Shown: positions 51,231 to 51,309 of the stretch, piece after piece | Layout: the number at the start of each line of letters is the position of its first letter | How positions within the stretch are numbered: position 1 is the first letter of the stretch | From: Clostridia bacterium | GTDB lineage: Bacteria; Bacillota; Clostridia; Christensenellales; Borkfalkiaceae | Direction of reading: 5' to 3' | Assembly (NCBI GenBank): GCA_017621735.1 | Contig: JAGASM010000020.1 | Coordinates: forward strand, 1 to 51,309 | DNA length: 51,309 bases | Notes under the pieces: generated by a model | The model's database searches: none | Told to the model about the DNA's origin: nothing | What the model saw: the letters and a program-made list of their open reading frames with translations, nothing else | Made by a program: the position numbers and the translations under genes

Positions 51231-51309
51231 TCGGGCATAGCCCTAATACTACCAGCGGGGCACAAGTGCCCTTTCGGGATGCCTGGCAGCGCGCTCTAAT
51301 TACTTGCCA
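51231..51309. repeat. Cluster of short palindromes cut by the window end
   Basis: GGGCATAGCCC (51233-51243) and GGGCACAAGTGCCC (51258-51271) follow the tkt terminator. An outer CCAG/CTGG pair (51252-51255 with 51283-51286) could enclose the latter. The first palindrome shares the loop sequence CATAG with the terminator hairpin. It may be part of a dispersed palindromic element or a structured RNA; it continues beyond the window. Confidence 0.4.

Overview
The window looks like chromosomal DNA of an anaerobic Bacillota (Clostridia-type) bacterium. Supporting signs are strong AGGAGG-type ribosome-binding sites, TTGACA/TATAAT promoters, an rnfCDGEAB cluster in the clostridial order, a thioredoxin reductase-like flavoprotein that appears to lack its NAD(P)H motif (as in clostridial ferredoxin-dependent enzymes), a short archaeal-type prolyl-tRNA synthetase, a Gram-positive-type SOS box, and many U-tailed terminators. 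An uncultured gut lineage is plausible, but I cannot name it. I saw no rRNA or tRNA gene, CRISPR array or insertion sequence.

Layout. 0-15 kb is mostly minus-strand housekeeping and envelope functions: purC; a TetR/ABC-2 exporter operon; a plus-strand island of hydrolase, PlsC-like acyltransferase and GltS-like symporter; a MarR/ABC exporter operon ending in a 26-codon ORF; a THUMP RNA methyltransferase; a CNNM/CBS membrane protein; and ttcA coupled to a thioredoxin reductase-like gene. 15.3-21.8 kb is a plus-strand operon: a Gx-type transporter followed by all six Rnf subunits (ferredoxin:NAD+ oxidoreductase, ion-pumping), with an unusually long RnfG. 22-25 kb holds an XRE regulator divergent from a zinc-ribbon membrane protein, YitT and a DUF368 protein.

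25.2-34.9 kb is the most unusual segment: a compact, apparently intact minus-strand phage head and packaging cassette. In transcription order it has a RinA/ArpU-like regulator behind a perfect SOS box, large terminase, a possible small terminase, portal, scaffold, major capsid protein, connector, a propeller-like protein and one unknown. It has no recognisable integrase, repressor, replication, tail or lysis gene. A plus-strand envelope-protein gene lies between the regulator and the terminase and overlaps the regulator's 3' end. A second envelope protein lies on the regulator's other side.

37.6-51.3 kb holds a GH43 glycosidase, a membrane-anchored EEP-family phosphatase/nuclease, a nucleoside hydrolase-like protein, a proS-PHP-asnS operon, a cobalamin-riboswitch-controlled DUF4430 lipoprotein with an ECF S-component-like gene, DegV, a phosphohexomutase and a transketolase.

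Two window-wide patterns stand out. (1) At least eight intergenic loci carry short tandem duplications of 26-125 bp. Each has its own unit sequence, and seven lie at the 3' flank of a gene, several copying the last codons or the terminator of that gene. (2) At least three genes for membrane or secreted proteins have a -10 box ending 6-7 bases before the start codon and no Shine-Dalgarno, as expected for leaderless mRNAs, while most other genes have strong ribosome-binding sites. All functional calls rest on motif recognition by eye; no database search was run.
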